Shown here: piece after piece, positions 51,997 through 61,012 of the stretch
Position numbering within the stretch: the stretch's first letter is position 1
Layout: the number at the start of each line of letters is the position of its first letter
Source of the DNA: Erysipelotrichaceae bacterium
GTDB lineage: Bacteria > Bacillota_I > Bacilli_A > Erysipelotrichales > Erysipelotrichaceae
DNA length: 64,000 bases
Assembly (NCBI GenBank): GCA_030694975.1
Contig: JAUYTU010000008.1
Location: 1 to 64,000, forward strand
Direction of reading: 5' to 3'
Position numbers and translations under genes: made by a program
Notes under the pieces: model-generated
Databases searched by the model: none
The model's input: the letters and a program-made list of their open reading frames with translations, nothing else
Told to the model about the DNA's origin: nothing

Positions 51997-53163
51997 ATGA
52001 ACGAATCTGTAATTACACTAACCATTGAAAACAAAACGATTATTCTCGTCAAAACGGCTCACGTGTCCGCACAGAGTGTTTTAGATGTGAAAGAGACCAT
52101 AGAGAACTTTAAACCAGCCACCGTATGTATTGAACTTGATGCCCAACGGGCAAAAGCATTTACCGAGAAGCAATCATGGGAAAATGTGGATATTATTTCT
52201 ATCATAAAGAAAAAACAAACCGGATTTTTGTTTACCAACTTAATTTTAAGTTCTTATCAGCGGAAATTAGCAAAACAACTTGATATTTCGGTTGGCGCTG
52301 AAATGATGCAAGCCATCCAAAGTGCTAAAGATACCGGAGCTCGCATCCGATACATCGACCGTAATATTCAGACCACCTTCATGAGAATTTGGCGCAGTCT
52401 GGGATTATGGGAAAAATCTAAACTGCTAACCGCATTGATTTCGAGTATGTTTATGGAAGAAGAGATTACGGAAGCGAAGTTAGAAGAACTGAAACAGTCG
52501 GACATGATTGAATTAGCCTTAAAGGAAGTCGGCGGTAAGTTCCCTTCCATCAAAAAAGGATTGGTCGACGAACGGGACCAATACATGGCACAAAGCATTA
52601 AGCAAACTCCTGGAGATGTGATCGTCGCGGTTATCGGAGCTGCCCATGCACCGGGAATCATTCGCGAACTCAATCATACAAACAGTTTAAGTGAGCTTGA
52701 TAAAGTGCCGGACAGAACCTGGCTAAGCAAGGCTTCCGGATGGCTCATTCCGGCATTGATCTTACTCCTTATATTGATTACGTTCAGTTTTGATTCATCC
52801 ATTGGCATACGACAAGTAATGATTTGGATTGTCCTCAACGGTGGATTATCCGCCTTGGGAACGGCATTGGTTCTGGGTCATCCTCTATCCATATTGACCG
52901 CATTTGTGGCTGCACCCATCAGTTCGTTATCACCGTTGCTTGCTGCCGGTTGGTTTGCCGGAACCGTAGAAGCCATCATGAGAAAACCGATGGTCTCTGA
53001 TTTGGAAAGAATTCACGAAGATGTTCACACATTGAAAGGATTTATGTCCAATCGCTTCCTCCATGCCTTACTCGTCGTCATGAGTGCTAACCTGTTCTCA
53101 ACCTTGGGAACCATCCTCTCGACGATGGAGATATTTAAAAACTTCTTCGAAACCATATTCTAA
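51997..53163 (+). CDS. TraB/GumN family membrane protein
   Basis: A 388-residue protein. Residues 1-240 match the TraB/GumN (EreA/ChaN-like) fold: KTAHVSAQSVLDV near residue 19, TVCIELDAQRAKAF near residue 41, and VIAVIGAAHAPGI (GxxH) near residue 205, with the His and Glu of the putative active site. The C-terminal 130 residues contain four or five membrane helices. TraB in Enterococcus limits pheromone production, but homologues like this one are of unknown function. GTGAGGT precedes the ATG. Single gene ended by a strong terminator. Confidence 0.83.
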   Translation: MNESVITLTIENKTIILVKTAHVSAQSVLDVKETIENFKPATVCIELDAQRAKAFTEKQSWENVDIISIIKKKQTGFLFTNLILSSYQRKLAKQLDISVGAEMMQAIQSAKDTGARIRYIDRNIQTTFMRIWRSLGLWEKSKLLTALISSMFMEEEITEAKLEELKQSDMIELALKEVGGKFPSIKKGLVDERDQYMAQSIKQTPGDVIVAVIGAAHAPGIIRELNHTNSLSELDKVPDRTWLSKASGWLIPALILLLILITFSFDSSIGIRQVMIWIVLNGGLSALGTALVLGHPLSILTAFVAAPISSLSPLLAAGWFAGTVEAIMRKPMVSDLERIHEDVHTLKGFMSNRFLHALLVVMSANLFSTLGTILSTMEIFKNFFETIF

Positions 53164-53188
53164 AGGGCAGTTGTGCTGCCCTTTTTTT
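53162..53188 (+). terminator. Terminator after the TraB-family gene
   Basis: AAGGGCAG and CTGCCCTT form a perfect 8-bp stem around TTGTG, followed by seven Ts. Confidence 0.88.
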
Positions 53189-54092
53189 ACTTCCATAAGT
53201 CAAACGGATATAATCCATCTTCCTTCATCTTCGCCAATGCCTCAACCACCATCGGTTTATCTTCGCGATAAGTTACGCCAAACCAGCGATCCGATGACGT
53301 CAGCATACGCACCTTAAACTGATCTTCAGCCAAACCTTCACCGACAGCCGTTGGCAATACATGCTCACATTTCAACGGGTTGCCTTCGAGTTCATTTTCC
53401 AGAAACCGTCTGAACACAAATTGAAAGTATGGAAAGACAGCTGGTGTGAATCCCCAATAATTCATAGAAACTTGACTGGCGGGGTCGATCTCAACCATTT
53501 GACCATCCACCTCTACCACTAAAACGCCTTCTTTATATCCGATTTTCGGTCGCTCAACAATTTTCTTTAAATACCCCTCAACATTTTCGCAGATAGCACG
53601 AGTGACCATCCCGGAATGGGTGACTGTGTTTTCTAAAATATAACCGATCATAGCATATTCATTATCCGCAATTTCATTGCTAAGATAATCATACATGATT
53701 TTAAATGAGTGCTTGCCGTAATAGTCATCCGCATTGATGATCATAAAAGGGCCGTCCAAAATGTCCCGACACGCCAATAAAGCATGAGTCGTTCCCCATG
53801 GTTTATCACGACCCTGAGGATACTCAAAGCCATTGGGCAAATCATTCATGTTCTGATAAGCATAGATAACATTCATGTGCTTACGGATTTTCGATCCCAA
53901 AGCTTCCTCAAATACCTGTTCGTGCTCACTGCGAATGATTAAAACTACCGTTTCAAATCCGGCTTCCTTTGCATCAAATATTGAGAAATCAATAATACTT
54001 TCACCGTTATTTCCCACGGTATCAATTTGTTTAAGTCCGCCATAACGACTGCCCATCCCGGCAGCAAGGATGACTAATACTGGTTTTTTCAT
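53187..54092 (-). CDS. Sugar nucleotidyltransferase
   Basis: A 301-residue enzyme of the NTP_transferase fold. The signature GxGxRx-type loop is LAAGMGSRYGGLKQID at residues about 8-23, followed by the sugar and nucleotide segments GFETVVLIIRSEHE and MIINADDYYG (the metal-binding Asp pair). It would couple a sugar-1-phosphate to an NTP; the exact sugar is not readable, and no capsule genes lie nearby. The ATG at 54092 follows AAAGGAG; an upstream start at 54128 is not supported. Confidence 0.82.
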   Translation of the reverse strand: MKKPVLVILAAGMGSRYGGLKQIDTVGNNGESIIDFSIFDAKEAGFETVVLIIRSEHEQVFEEALGSKIRKHMNVIYAYQNMNDLPNGFEYPQGRDKPWGTTHALLACRDILDGPFMIINADDYYGKHSFKIMYDYLSNEIADNEYAMIGYILENTVTHSGMVTRAICENVEGYLKKIVERPKIGYKEGVLVVEVDGQMVEIDPASQVSMNYWGFTPAVFPYFQFVFRRFLENELEGNPLKCEHVLPTAVGEGLAEDQFKVRMLTSSDRWFGVTYREDKPMVVEALAKMKEDGLYPFDLWK

Positions 54093-54185
54093 AGAGACTC
54101 CTTTATACGCATCCATCTCAAAAATCAAAAAATAATGCGTTATTTTACTAATAAATTATAGCGAAAATCATTACAAAGTTAAACA

Positions 54186-54205
54186 TAAAAAGCACCTTTC
54201 GGTGC
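54186..54205 (-). terminator. Terminator after tRNA-Thr
   Basis: GCACC and GGTGC pair around GAAA (a stable tetraloop) and TTTTT follows on the minus strand. Confidence 0.85.
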
Positions 54206-54218
54206 ATTGTTGACAAAA

Positions 54219-54292
54219 TGGTGCCGCTACCCAGAATTGAACTGGGAACTGAGCATTACCATTGCTCCGTTTTACCATTGAACTATAGCGGC
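54219..54292 (-). tRNA. tRNA-Thr(GGT)
   Basis: A 74-nt cloverleaf with acceptor GCCGCTA/TAGCGGC, anticodon stem GAGCA/TGCTC with GGT in the loop ATGGTAA, T-arm CCCAG/CTGGG, discriminator A and an encoded CCA. Confidence 0.93.
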
Positions 54293-54306
54293 ATAGTGCA
54301 TAAACA

Positions 54307-54335
54307 ATGATATTAAAAAAAGCCATAAATTGCAA
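54307..54335 (-). promoter_or_regulatory. Promoter of tRNA-Thr
   Basis: On the minus strand TTGCAA, a 17-bp spacer and TATCAT lie 15 bp upstream of the tRNA. Confidence 0.65.
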
Positions 54336-54351
54336 CCCTTTTTATTAAAAA

Positions 54352-54903
54352 CTACCAATTCTTTAACTGCTCATAGACCTTGGATACTGGCAGTCCCATC
54401 ACCGCATAATAGTCCCCACGGATCGATAATATAAATAGTGCTGCCCCACCTTGAATACCATAAGCCCCCGCCTTATCCATCGGTTCACCGCTGTTGGCGT
54501 AGGCATCGATCTCTTTTTCATCAAGATCACAAAAATCAACTTCGACAACACTCGAAAATGTAACGGTTTTATATTGATCCATCATACACACACCGGTAAT
54601 GACTTGATGCGTGCGACCGGACAGTTTTCTTAACATAACTTTAGCATCTTCAGTGTCGATGGGCTTGCCCAACACCTCATCATCCACTAGCACAATGGTA
54701 TCAGCCCCAATAATTAAGGCTTCCGGATGATGAAGGAATACTGTCTGAGCTTTGTGTAAAGCCAGTTTCTCAATAGCATCCACCTTGCTCACTGATTCAT
54801 CCAAAATCTCATCCACGTTCGCTTCCTGCACCTTAAAATCAACTCCGCAAAGCGCTAGCAATTGTTTTCGTCGCGGCGATTTAGAAGCCAGAACGATTTC
54901 CAT
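54352..54903 (-). CDS. maf: Maf family nucleotide pyrophosphatase
   Basis: A 183-residue house-cleaning pyrophosphatase that hydrolyses dTTP/UTP or modified nucleotides. The N-terminal SKSPRRKQLL, the catalytic segment IIGADTIVLVDDEVLGKP and KAGAYGIQGGAALF are conserved. AAAGGAG precedes the ATG; the start lies within the end of coaD (23-bp overlap), so the two are co-translated. Septum-related effects are known for Bacillus Maf, but the biochemical role is nucleotide hydrolysis. Confidence 0.94.
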   Translation of the reverse strand: MEIVLASKSPRRKQLLALCGVDFKVQEANVDEILDESVSKVDAIEKLALHKAQTVFLHHPEALIIGADTIVLVDDEVLGKPIDTEDAKVMLRKLSGRTHQVITGVCMMDQYKTVTFSSVVEVDFCDLDEKEIDAYANSGEPMDKAGAYGIQGGAALFILSIRGDYYAVMGLPVSKVYEQLKNW

Positions 54904-55372
54904 GGATTTTCTCCTTTAGTATGCGATTAACCGAGGCAGGAACAAACTTCTCTGCATCTCCTCCACAAAGTACTAAGTTTTTAACAACAGACGATGAAAT
55001 GAATGACAATTCCGGTGTAGCAATCAAAAATATCGATTCAATCGTGTCATCCAACATCATATTCGCAGTTGATTGTTGAAGTTCATATTCATAATCCATG
55101 ACGGCTCGTATTCCTCGAATTAAAACCGATGCGCCTAATCGCCGACACAAATCAACGGTCAAACCTTCCGCTGCCACAACAGAAACATTGGACAAGTGAC
55201 TCACAGATTCCTTGATCATTTCGATACGCTCCAACACCGAAAAAAGAACCTTCTTATCCGGATTCACCATGATGGCTACTATCAATTCATCCGCAATCTT
55301 CGCCGCTCGTTCAATGATATCCATATGACCATTGGTCAATGGATCAAATGTACCGGGATAACATGCTTTCAT
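54881..55372 (-). CDS. coaD: Phosphopantetheine adenylyltransferase
   Basis: A 163-residue enzyme adding AMP to 4'-phosphopantetheine in coenzyme A synthesis. Nucleotidyltransferase motif YPGTFDPLTNGHMDII (HxGH-type, here NGH) is at residues 4-19. RRLGASVLIRGIRAVMDYEYE near residue 80 and ISSSVVKNL near residue 129 are family segments. GGAGGG lies before the ATG. Its end overlaps maf. Confidence 0.97.
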   Translation of the reverse strand: MKACYPGTFDPLTNGHMDIIERAAKIADELIVAIMVNPDKKVLFSVLERIEMIKESVSHLSNVSVVAAEGLTVDLCRRLGASVLIRGIRAVMDYEYELQQSTANMMLDDTIESIFLIATPELSFISSSVVKNLVLCGGDAEKFVPASVNRILKEKIHGNRSGF

Positions 55373-55383
55373 ATACCCTCCGC

Positions 55384-55406
55384 TAAAAAAAGGCCCGTGG
55401 GAGCCT
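55384..55406 (-). terminator. Terminator after the TetR-family gene
   Basis: AGGCTC and GGGCCT pair (one G-T) around CCAC, followed on the minus strand by seven Ts. Confidence 0.75.
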
Positions 55407-56001
55407 AGTCTACAAACAAACCCTTGTCTAATATTTCAATAACCTGATCAACCACATAATCAAAATCTTTCGTTTCTTTAAACATGACCCAATTTAAACC
55501 GATAAAGTTAGAAATTCCCATCAGTAAAAAAGCGATAACTTCCGGATCATACACTTTCATTTGATCATTGGCCTGCGAAACTTCGATTTGTGACATATAA
55601 TTTTGAGCGAATTTCGTATAGTAATCGATAAACAATCGCTTATCGATATACAAGGATTCCCAAATAATATTGTAAATGTGTTTGTGATCATTGATAAAAT
55701 GCAGAAATGCTTTCAGACCCGCCCGCTCCGCTTCTTTGCGTGATGAACTCTTCTTTACTTCTTTGGCAATGTGCATGCGAATGCGATGGCTGTATTGAAG
55801 CAATAAATAACAGTATAAACTCATTTTGTCTTCAAAATAAATATAGAAAGTACCGGGAGCGACATTGGCCAATCCCGTAATATCATTGATGGATGTACCG
55901 TGATAACCCTTTTTGTAAAACAGCTGTTCAGCCGAAATGGTCAATCGATCCAATGTTGCCTGTCCGCGTTTTGTTTTGGGTTGGTTAACTAAAGATTGCA
56001 T
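55405..56001 (-). CDS. TetR/AcrR family transcriptional regulator
   Basis: A 198-residue repressor. The N-terminal helix-turn-helix spans about residues 14-62 (LTISAEQLFYKKGYHGTSINDITGLANVAPGTFYIYFEDK read in parts: AEQLFYKKGYHGTSIND, then GTFYIYF). The C-terminal ligand-binding domain has no recognisable specificity. AGGAGTG precedes the ATG and a TTGTCA-N17-TATTAT promoter lies upstream. It follows the CoA-transferase/hydrolase genes, which it may control; that is inference. Confidence 0.9.
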   Translation of the reverse strand: MQSLVNQPKTKRGQATLDRLTISAEQLFYKKGYHGTSINDITGLANVAPGTFYIYFEDKMSLYCYLLLQYSHRIRMHIAKEVKKSSSRKEAERAGLKAFLHFINDHKHIYNIIWESLYIDKRLFIDYYTKFAQNYMSQIEVSQANDQMKVYDPEVIAFLLMGISNFIGLNWVMFKETKDFDYVVDQVIEILDKGLFVD

Positions 56002-56025
56002 ACAATCACTCCTATGGCTGCACCT

Positions 56026-56054
56026 ATAATATCATGATGCATTGATTATGACAA
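56026..56054 (-). promoter_or_regulatory. Promoter of the TetR-family gene
   Basis: On the minus strand TTGTCA, a 17-bp spacer and TATTAT. It overlaps the end of the upstream hydrolase gene's 3' flank. Confidence 0.6.
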
Positions 56055-56058
56055 TGAA

Positions 56059-56877
56059 CTATCCTATCTTAAATGTTACATGGTCAGCAAGGACAAATCC
56101 CAATACCAATGAAGTAAACAAATAAGGTTTCTCATACATGGATGCGTGACCGGAATCCGGTATGACAATCAGCTGCGCATCGGGTATTTGATTGGCTAAA
56201 TAATGTTGCTCACCAAGGGGGGTGATATAATCATTTTCACACCCGACGATCAGTGTCGGAACCAAAATTTTGTGAACATCCTTCGCAACATCATGAAATT
56301 CAGCACTGTTAGTAAGTCGAATCATTGCTTCACTGAAGGCCAGATTACTGAAAAGCGGTATAAGAATTGATTTGCGCTGCTCGATCCAAGCCGCGTTTTT
56401 AGTAAAAAACTGAGGAGAATAAATCGTAGGTATCGTCGTAGAATAATAAGCCTCCCCATCAGCTGCTGCCTTGTTCCAGGCATAGCCGATTTCTCTTAAC
56501 CAAGGCGAGGTTTTGGCGGTGGTGTTAAACAGCAGTAACCGTTCGACTCTATCCTGATGTTCCAGAGCGAATTTCATGGCAACCTCTCCGCCGTAAGATA
56601 TACCAAACAGATATATTTTATCCAATTTCAAATGATCCACAAGAGCTTTAATAACTTCGACTTGCAACGATTGATCATATGACTTATCTACCAGCTTACT
56701 TGAATTCCCCTGATCCAACATATCCACTAAAATGAGCCGATTGTACTGACTGAACGATTTGACAAACGATTGCCAGCTGACGGTTGACATCATGATTCCA
56801 TTTAGAATAATCAGCGGTTTTCCTTGTCCATAAGATTCGAAATAAATCGAATACTCTTTAAATTCAAATGTTGCCAT
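56059..56877 (-). CDS. Alpha/beta hydrolase of the Liv operon
   Basis: A 272-residue alpha/beta-fold hydrolase. The oxyanion strand is PLIILNGIMMS near residue 22, the nucleophile elbow LFGISYGGEVAMK near residue 93 (Ser in GISYGG), the acid in VGCENDYITP near residue 215 and the His in PDSGHASMYEKP near residue 242. Family members cleave esters, C-C bonds or thioesters. Its ATG shares a base with the stop of the CoA-transferase gene (TGATG). It is the last gene of the operon. Confidence 0.85.
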   Translation of the reverse strand: MATFEFKEYSIYFESYGQGKPLIILNGIMMSTVSWQSFVKSFSQYNRLILVDMLDQGNSSKLVDKSYDQSLQVEVIKALVDHLKLDKIYLFGISYGGEVAMKFALEHQDRVERLLLFNTTAKTSPWLREIGYAWNKAAADGEAYYSTTIPTIYSPQFFTKNAAWIEQRKSILIPLFSNLAFSEAMIRLTNSAEFHDVAKDVHKILVPTLIVGCENDYITPLGEQHYLANQIPDAQLIVIPDSGHASMYEKPYLFTSLVLGFVLADHVTFKIG

Positions 56878-58178
56878 CAGATAATCCCAATTTCTTTTGC
56901 CTGAGCATACAGTTCATCCCTAAATTTCGGATGGGCGATTTCAATTAATCGTTGTACTCGCTGACGGATATTGGTACCTCTTAGCGCAGCTACGCCATAC
57001 TCCGTCACAACGAAGTCAACATCGTTTCGCGATAAAGTAACAACAGCACCCAGCTTTAATTGAGGGACGATTTTCGATATTTCAACCCGTTCACCCGATG
57101 CATCTTTGACCATCGCTGTCGAATAAAGAGCTATGAATGATTTTCCGTTTTTTGCTTTCTGAGCACCGACCGCCGTATCTACCTGGCCACCTGAACCACT
57201 AAACTGTACAGAACCGATCGACTCTGAACAGCATTGTCCGGTCAGATCGATTTCCAATGTTGTATTTATCGATATCTGGTTATCGTTTAAACCAATAATA
57301 TGCGGATCATTGACATAATTGCCATCTAAAATCATGACGGATGGGTTTTGATCGATGAAATCATACAATTCAGCCGAACCTAAGGCAAAGGTACACACCA
57401 TTTTCCCGCGATGTAAGGTTTTTTTCGATCCGTTGATAACTCCTGACTTTGCCAGTTTCATCAAACCCGTTGTCAACATCTCGGTGTGAACACCCAAATC
57501 TTTTTTATCGACAAGCGCATTAGCTACCGCATTGGGAATACCACCGATGCCAAATTGAATGCAATCACCATCGTTGACAAAATCCGCAATGTACTGGCCG
57601 ATCTTCAAATCTTTTTCGTTAATCGGTGTTTCCGGAAGTACCGGTACCGGATAATCGGATTCAATAATATAATTTATATCGTTAAGATGAACTTCCAGAT
57701 CACCATACGTCTTTGGCATATTGGGATTGACTTCCAAAATGACCAAATCGGCTGCTTCAATCATACGTTTTTCATATGTATTTCCGGTTGATAAAGAAAC
57801 AAACCCATGTTTGTCCACAGCACTGCAACTGCCCACATAAATATTCGGTTTGACAAAGTCCAACCGTTTCACTCCGGCCAAATGCAAATGATTGGGAATA
57901 AAAGAGATGTTACCGTTCTTGTGAGCTTTGCGCAATGCCGGGGAGTAAAACCATCCGTCCACAAAGAACCGATCCTTGTATTCTTCCTTCATAAATGGGA
58001 AATCCGACATTGGTAAACAATTAGTCACAGTCACATCATTGATACGATCAGCAATCGTATGTAATTGCATCAAAAAATCATGCGCTTCACCAGCACCTAA
58101 TCCGGTAACGATGACATCCTCTGACTTAACTAATTCCAATGCTTTTTCTACAGAAATCACTTTATCTGAATAGTTCAT
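56877..58178 (-). CDS. Acyl-CoA:acid CoA-transferase, 4-hydroxybutyrate CoA-transferase type
   Basis: A 433-residue class I CoA-transferase of the acetyl-CoA hydrolase/transferase family. GIGGIPNAVANAL near residue 220 is the CoA-binding glycine loop, HTEMLTTGLMKL follows, and QCCSESIGS near residue 315 carries the catalytic Glu. VVTEYGVAALRG is the C-terminal family signature. It would move CoA from acetyl- or another acyl-CoA onto an imported acid; the acid is unknown. GGAGGG precedes the ATG. Confidence 0.9.
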   Translation of the reverse strand: MNYSDKVISVEKALELVKSEDVIVTGLGAGEAHDFLMQLHTIADRINDVTVTNCLPMSDFPFMKEEYKDRFFVDGWFYSPALRKAHKNGNISFIPNHLHLAGVKRLDFVKPNIYVGSCSAVDKHGFVSLSTGNTYEKRMIEAADLVILEVNPNMPKTYGDLEVHLNDINYIIESDYPVPVLPETPINEKDLKIGQYIADFVNDGDCIQFGIGGIPNAVANALVDKKDLGVHTEMLTTGLMKLAKSGVINGSKKTLHRGKMVCTFALGSAELYDFIDQNPSVMILDGNYVNDPHIIGLNDNQISINTTLEIDLTGQCCSESIGSVQFSGSGGQVDTAVGAQKAKNGKSFIALYSTAMVKDASGERVEISKIVPQLKLGAVVTLSRNDVDFVVTEYGVAALRGTNIRQRVQRLIEIAHPKFRDELYAQAKEIGII

Positions 58179-58196
58179 ACACCCTCCATATGGAAT

Positions 58197-58222
58197 ATGC
58201 GGGAGAGAAATCTCTCCCGCAT
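58197..58222 (-). other. Stable hairpin between the binding-protein and CoA-transferase genes
   Basis: ATGCGGGAGAGA and TCTCTCCCGCAT form a perfect 12-bp stem with a 2-nt loop and no U-run. Such structures after a binding-protein gene usually protect the upstream mRNA from 3' exonucleases. Confidence 0.6.
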
Positions 58223-58233
58223 CAATGAAATAA

Positions 58234-59448
58234 TTATTGTCCTAACAATGAGTCGATCGATTTTAAACCGTCAACAACAGCCCATTTTGTCGGTGCTGTC
58301 GGGTCAACTTTTGAAAGATTCATTTCTTGAGTACCGGCACGTAAACCGTTAGCATAATCAATTTGTCCGCCAAATGGGTTCTTGATTGGAGCTGATTCCA
58401 TAGCGTCCATATATTTTTCCCAAGTGATAACATCATCTTCTTCTAAACGACGTAAGCCTTCAGTAAAGAAGTGAGCTGCAATCCACCCCGTCATTGCAAA
58501 AGCGTTTGTTGCATAATCAGGAGCTGCTGCTGCGAATTTTTGCAGTTCAGCTGCGCGATCGCCTTCAAACGAAACCCAACCATTACCATAAACATCAAAT
58601 TTACCGGCAATTTCGTTTTCGAATTGTCCAGCGATAACCGGAGCAACGTTTACATAGGTCGTAATAACATCTTTATCAACACCTTGAGCAGCCAACTCTT
58701 TAATGATTGTTCCGATGGTTGCTTGAATAGCAGCACCGATGATAAAGTCAACGTTGGCTTCTTTGATCGTAGTAACTGCGGCAGAAACATCGGTTGCACC
58801 AGCGGTGACTTGAGCTTCAACTAATGTCAAACCTAAAGCAGTGGCTTGTTTTTGTGCGCCCCACAGTAAGTCCTTACCTGCATCATCATTGGTATAGATA
58901 ATTCCGATTTTCTTAGCGTCAGCTAGAGCAACAGCGCGAGCAACCATGATTTGGCCTTCCGTTCTGTAAATCGGTTGTACCGGCATGATTCCACGGTCGC
59001 GGCCTTCTGCTTTATCATTATACAACTGTCCGATACCGGTAGCAAAATAAACTGCAGGGATACCGTAATCTTTTAAGTCTTCCAAGGTAGCACCAACAAC
59101 CGGTGTACCGAAGTGTCCGACGATTGCGAATACTTTTTCATCTTCAACCATCGTTTGTAAACAAGCTTTCCCTTTAATCGGATCAAACTCGTCATCTTGG
59201 TGTAAGAAACGGACTTTACGGCCATTAATTCCACCGGCATCATTTAAAACCTTTAAATAAGCTTCAATCCCTGCAATAAACGGTACGCCGACCGGTGCGA
59301 AGTTGCCGGAAGTTGCTGCACAGTTTGCAATTAGGATTTCGGTGTCTGTAACACCTTGAGCAGCTTCTTCAACTACAGCAGGTTGACAAGCAGCTAACGA
59401 CGCCGCTATGAGTGCAACTGCCAGAAGAGCTAATAATTTCTTAAACAT
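58234..59448 (-). CDS. ABC transporter substrate-binding lipoprotein, LivJ type
   Basis: A 404-residue exported binding protein. The signal peptide ends in a lipobox ASLAAC (Cys about residue 20), followed by a type I periplasmic-binding fold: GVTDTEILIANCAATSG near residue 35, AGIEAYLKVLNDAGGINGRKV and IVGHFGTPVV. The family is annotated for branched-chain amino acids but also serves aromatic acids, amides and short-chain acids. The ATG at 59448 stands 7 nt from GGAGG. Downstream of the four importer genes and followed by a stable hairpin. Confidence 0.92.
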   Translation of the reverse strand: MFKKLLALLAVALIAASLAACQPAVVEEAAQGVTDTEILIANCAATSGNFAPVGVPFIAGIEAYLKVLNDAGGINGRKVRFLHQDDEFDPIKGKACLQTMVEDEKVFAIVGHFGTPVVGATLEDLKDYGIPAVYFATGIGQLYNDKAEGRDRGIMPVQPIYRTEGQIMVARAVALADAKKIGIIYTNDDAGKDLLWGAQKQATALGLTLVEAQVTAGATDVSAAVTTIKEANVDFIIGAAIQATIGTIIKELAAQGVDKDVITTYVNVAPVIAGQFENEIAGKFDVYGNGWVSFEGDRAAELQKFAAAAPDYATNAFAMTGWIAAHFFTEGLRRLEEDDVITWEKYMDAMESAPIKNPFGGQIDYANGLRAGTQEMNLSKVDPTAPTKWAVVDGLKSIDSLLGQ

Positions 59449-59493
59449 CACTTTTCCTCCTTGTATGTTAATGCCTTATGCATTAATACCATG

Positions 59494-60213
59494 TTAATGT
59501 GATCCCAGATAAGCTTCAATCAGCTTAGGATCATTCTTCAAAATCTCTGCCGGACCATGGGTGCTGATGGTACCTAATTCCAAGACATAGGCATAGTCCG
59601 CCACTTTGAGCGTTTGTGCCGCATTCTGCTCGACGATAATGACCGTCGTTCCTTCATTTTTGATTTCCCGAACAATATTCATGATGTCACGAATGATCAA
59701 TGGAGCCAGACCCAAAGATGGTTCATCGAGAAGTAAGATTTTCGGATGACTCATCAGTGCCCGCGCAATGGCAAGCATCTGTTGCTCTCCACCCGACAAT
59801 GTTGAAGCGATCTGATTCTTACGTTCTTTCAACACTGGGAAATATCGATATACCCGCTCAAAGGACTCAGCGACCTTCTTTTTGTCCTTCACGGTAAACG
59901 CTCCGACTTTTAAATTCTCTTCGACGGTCAGATCCCGAAAGACTTGTCGACCTTCCGGTGATTGAGCAATTCCCATTTGAGCAATTTTATTGGGTTCAAG
60001 CTTTCCGATTTCTTGGTTATAAAATAAGATACTGCCTTCAGCCGGCTCAATCAAACCAGAGATGGTTCGCAGTGTCGTTGTCTTTCCGGCACCGTTGGCA
60101 CCCAGGATCGCGACGACATCACCTTCCATAACGACCATATCAATACCCTTTAATGCCTCGATTGCGCCATAGCGTACTTTTAATCCCTTAATGTACAGTG
60201 CTGTCTTTTTCAT
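59494..60213 (-). CDS. livF: ABC transporter ATP-binding protein, LivF type
   Basis: A 239-residue ATPase. Walker A GANGAGKTT near residue 36, signature LSGGEQQMLAIARAL near residue 136 and Walker B ILLLDEPSLGLAP near residue 156 are intact, with the switch His in IIVEQNA region replaced by the usual Gln/Asn. The LivF type is recognised by the short C-terminus. The ATG at 60213 follows GAGGAA and overlaps livG by 26 bp. Confidence 0.93.
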   Translation of the reverse strand: MKKTALYIKGLKVRYGAIEALKGIDMVVMEGDVVAILGANGAGKTTTLRTISGLIEPAEGSILFYNQEIGKLEPNKIAQMGIAQSPEGRQVFRDLTVEENLKVGAFTVKDKKKVAESFERVYRYFPVLKERKNQIASTLSGGEQQMLAIARALMSHPKILLLDEPSLGLAPLIIRDIMNIVREIKNEGTTVIIVEQNAAQTLKVADYAYVLELGTISTHGPAEILKNDPKLIEAYLGSH

Positions 60214-61012
60214 TTTGTTCTTCCTCACTGTTTCCAAGGTAGGCTTGTTGCACGGTTGGATCCCGTTGAATTTCCTTAGGATTGCCTATCGCCAAGAACT
60301 GACCAAAGTTAATGGCACAAATGCGATCGCATACATCCATGACCAAACGCATGTCATGTTCCACTAGTAAGATGGAGCATTTGAATTCATCACGAATCTG
60401 ACGAATCATTTGAGCCAGTTGCAGCGTTTCCACATCATTTAAGCCAGCTGCCGGTTCATCGAGAATGATCAGTTTCGGATGACTCATCAGTGTTCGGGCA
60501 AATTCGACTTTCTTGAGAATACCGTAGGGTTGGCCAAAAGCCATCATGTCTTTTCGCTCATAAATACCTAATCTTCGAAGAATGTCCTCAGCTTCTTTTC
60601 TAAGCCTATTTTCCTCTTTTACCGCTCTTGGCAGTTTCAGTGCCTGCTCAAACACGGTCGATTTGAAATCGATATGACCGCCCACCAGAACATTGTCAAT
60701 CAGGCTCAACTCACGGATGAGTTCAACGTTTTGAAATGTTCTGACAAGTCCGAGTTTGATGATTTCATGAACTTTATGCTTTGTCAGTTCAGTCACTTCG
60801 CCATTTCGACTGCGAAACAGCAGAGAACCGGAATTGGGTTTATAAAATTGTGTAATACAATTAAATACGGTCGTTTTACCGGCCCCATTGGGACCGATTA
60901 ATCCGAATATTTCATTTTCCTTAATCGTAAACGATAAATTGTCTACAGCTTTCAGTCCACCGAAGGCGATCGATAAACCATCAATCTTTAAAATCTCATT
61001 TTCCAGCATCAT
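60188..61012 (-). CDS. livG: ABC transporter ATP-binding protein, LivG type
   Basis: A 274-residue ATPase. Walker A GPNGAGKTTVFN near residue 40, Walker B LIILDEPAAGLND near residue 170 and the switch His in LLVEHDMRLV near residue 205 are present. The usual LSGG signature reads MAFGQPYGILKKVEF, a divergent form that may still be functional. It pairs with LivF as a heterodimeric motor. Overlaps the permease gene upstream by 17 bp. Confidence 0.9.
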   Translation of the reverse strand: MMLENEILKIDGLSIAFGGLKAVDNLSFTIKENEIFGLIGPNGAGKTTVFNCITQFYKPNSGSLLFRSRNGEVTELTKHKVHEIIKLGLVRTFQNVELIRELSLIDNVLVGGHIDFKSTVFEQALKLPRAVKEENRLRKEAEDILRRLGIYERKDMMAFGQPYGILKKVEFARTLMSHPKLIILDEPAAGLNDVETLQLAQMIRQIRDEFKCSILLVEHDMRLVMDVCDRICAINFGQFLAIGNPKEIQRDPTVQQAYLGNSEEEQNEKDSTVH

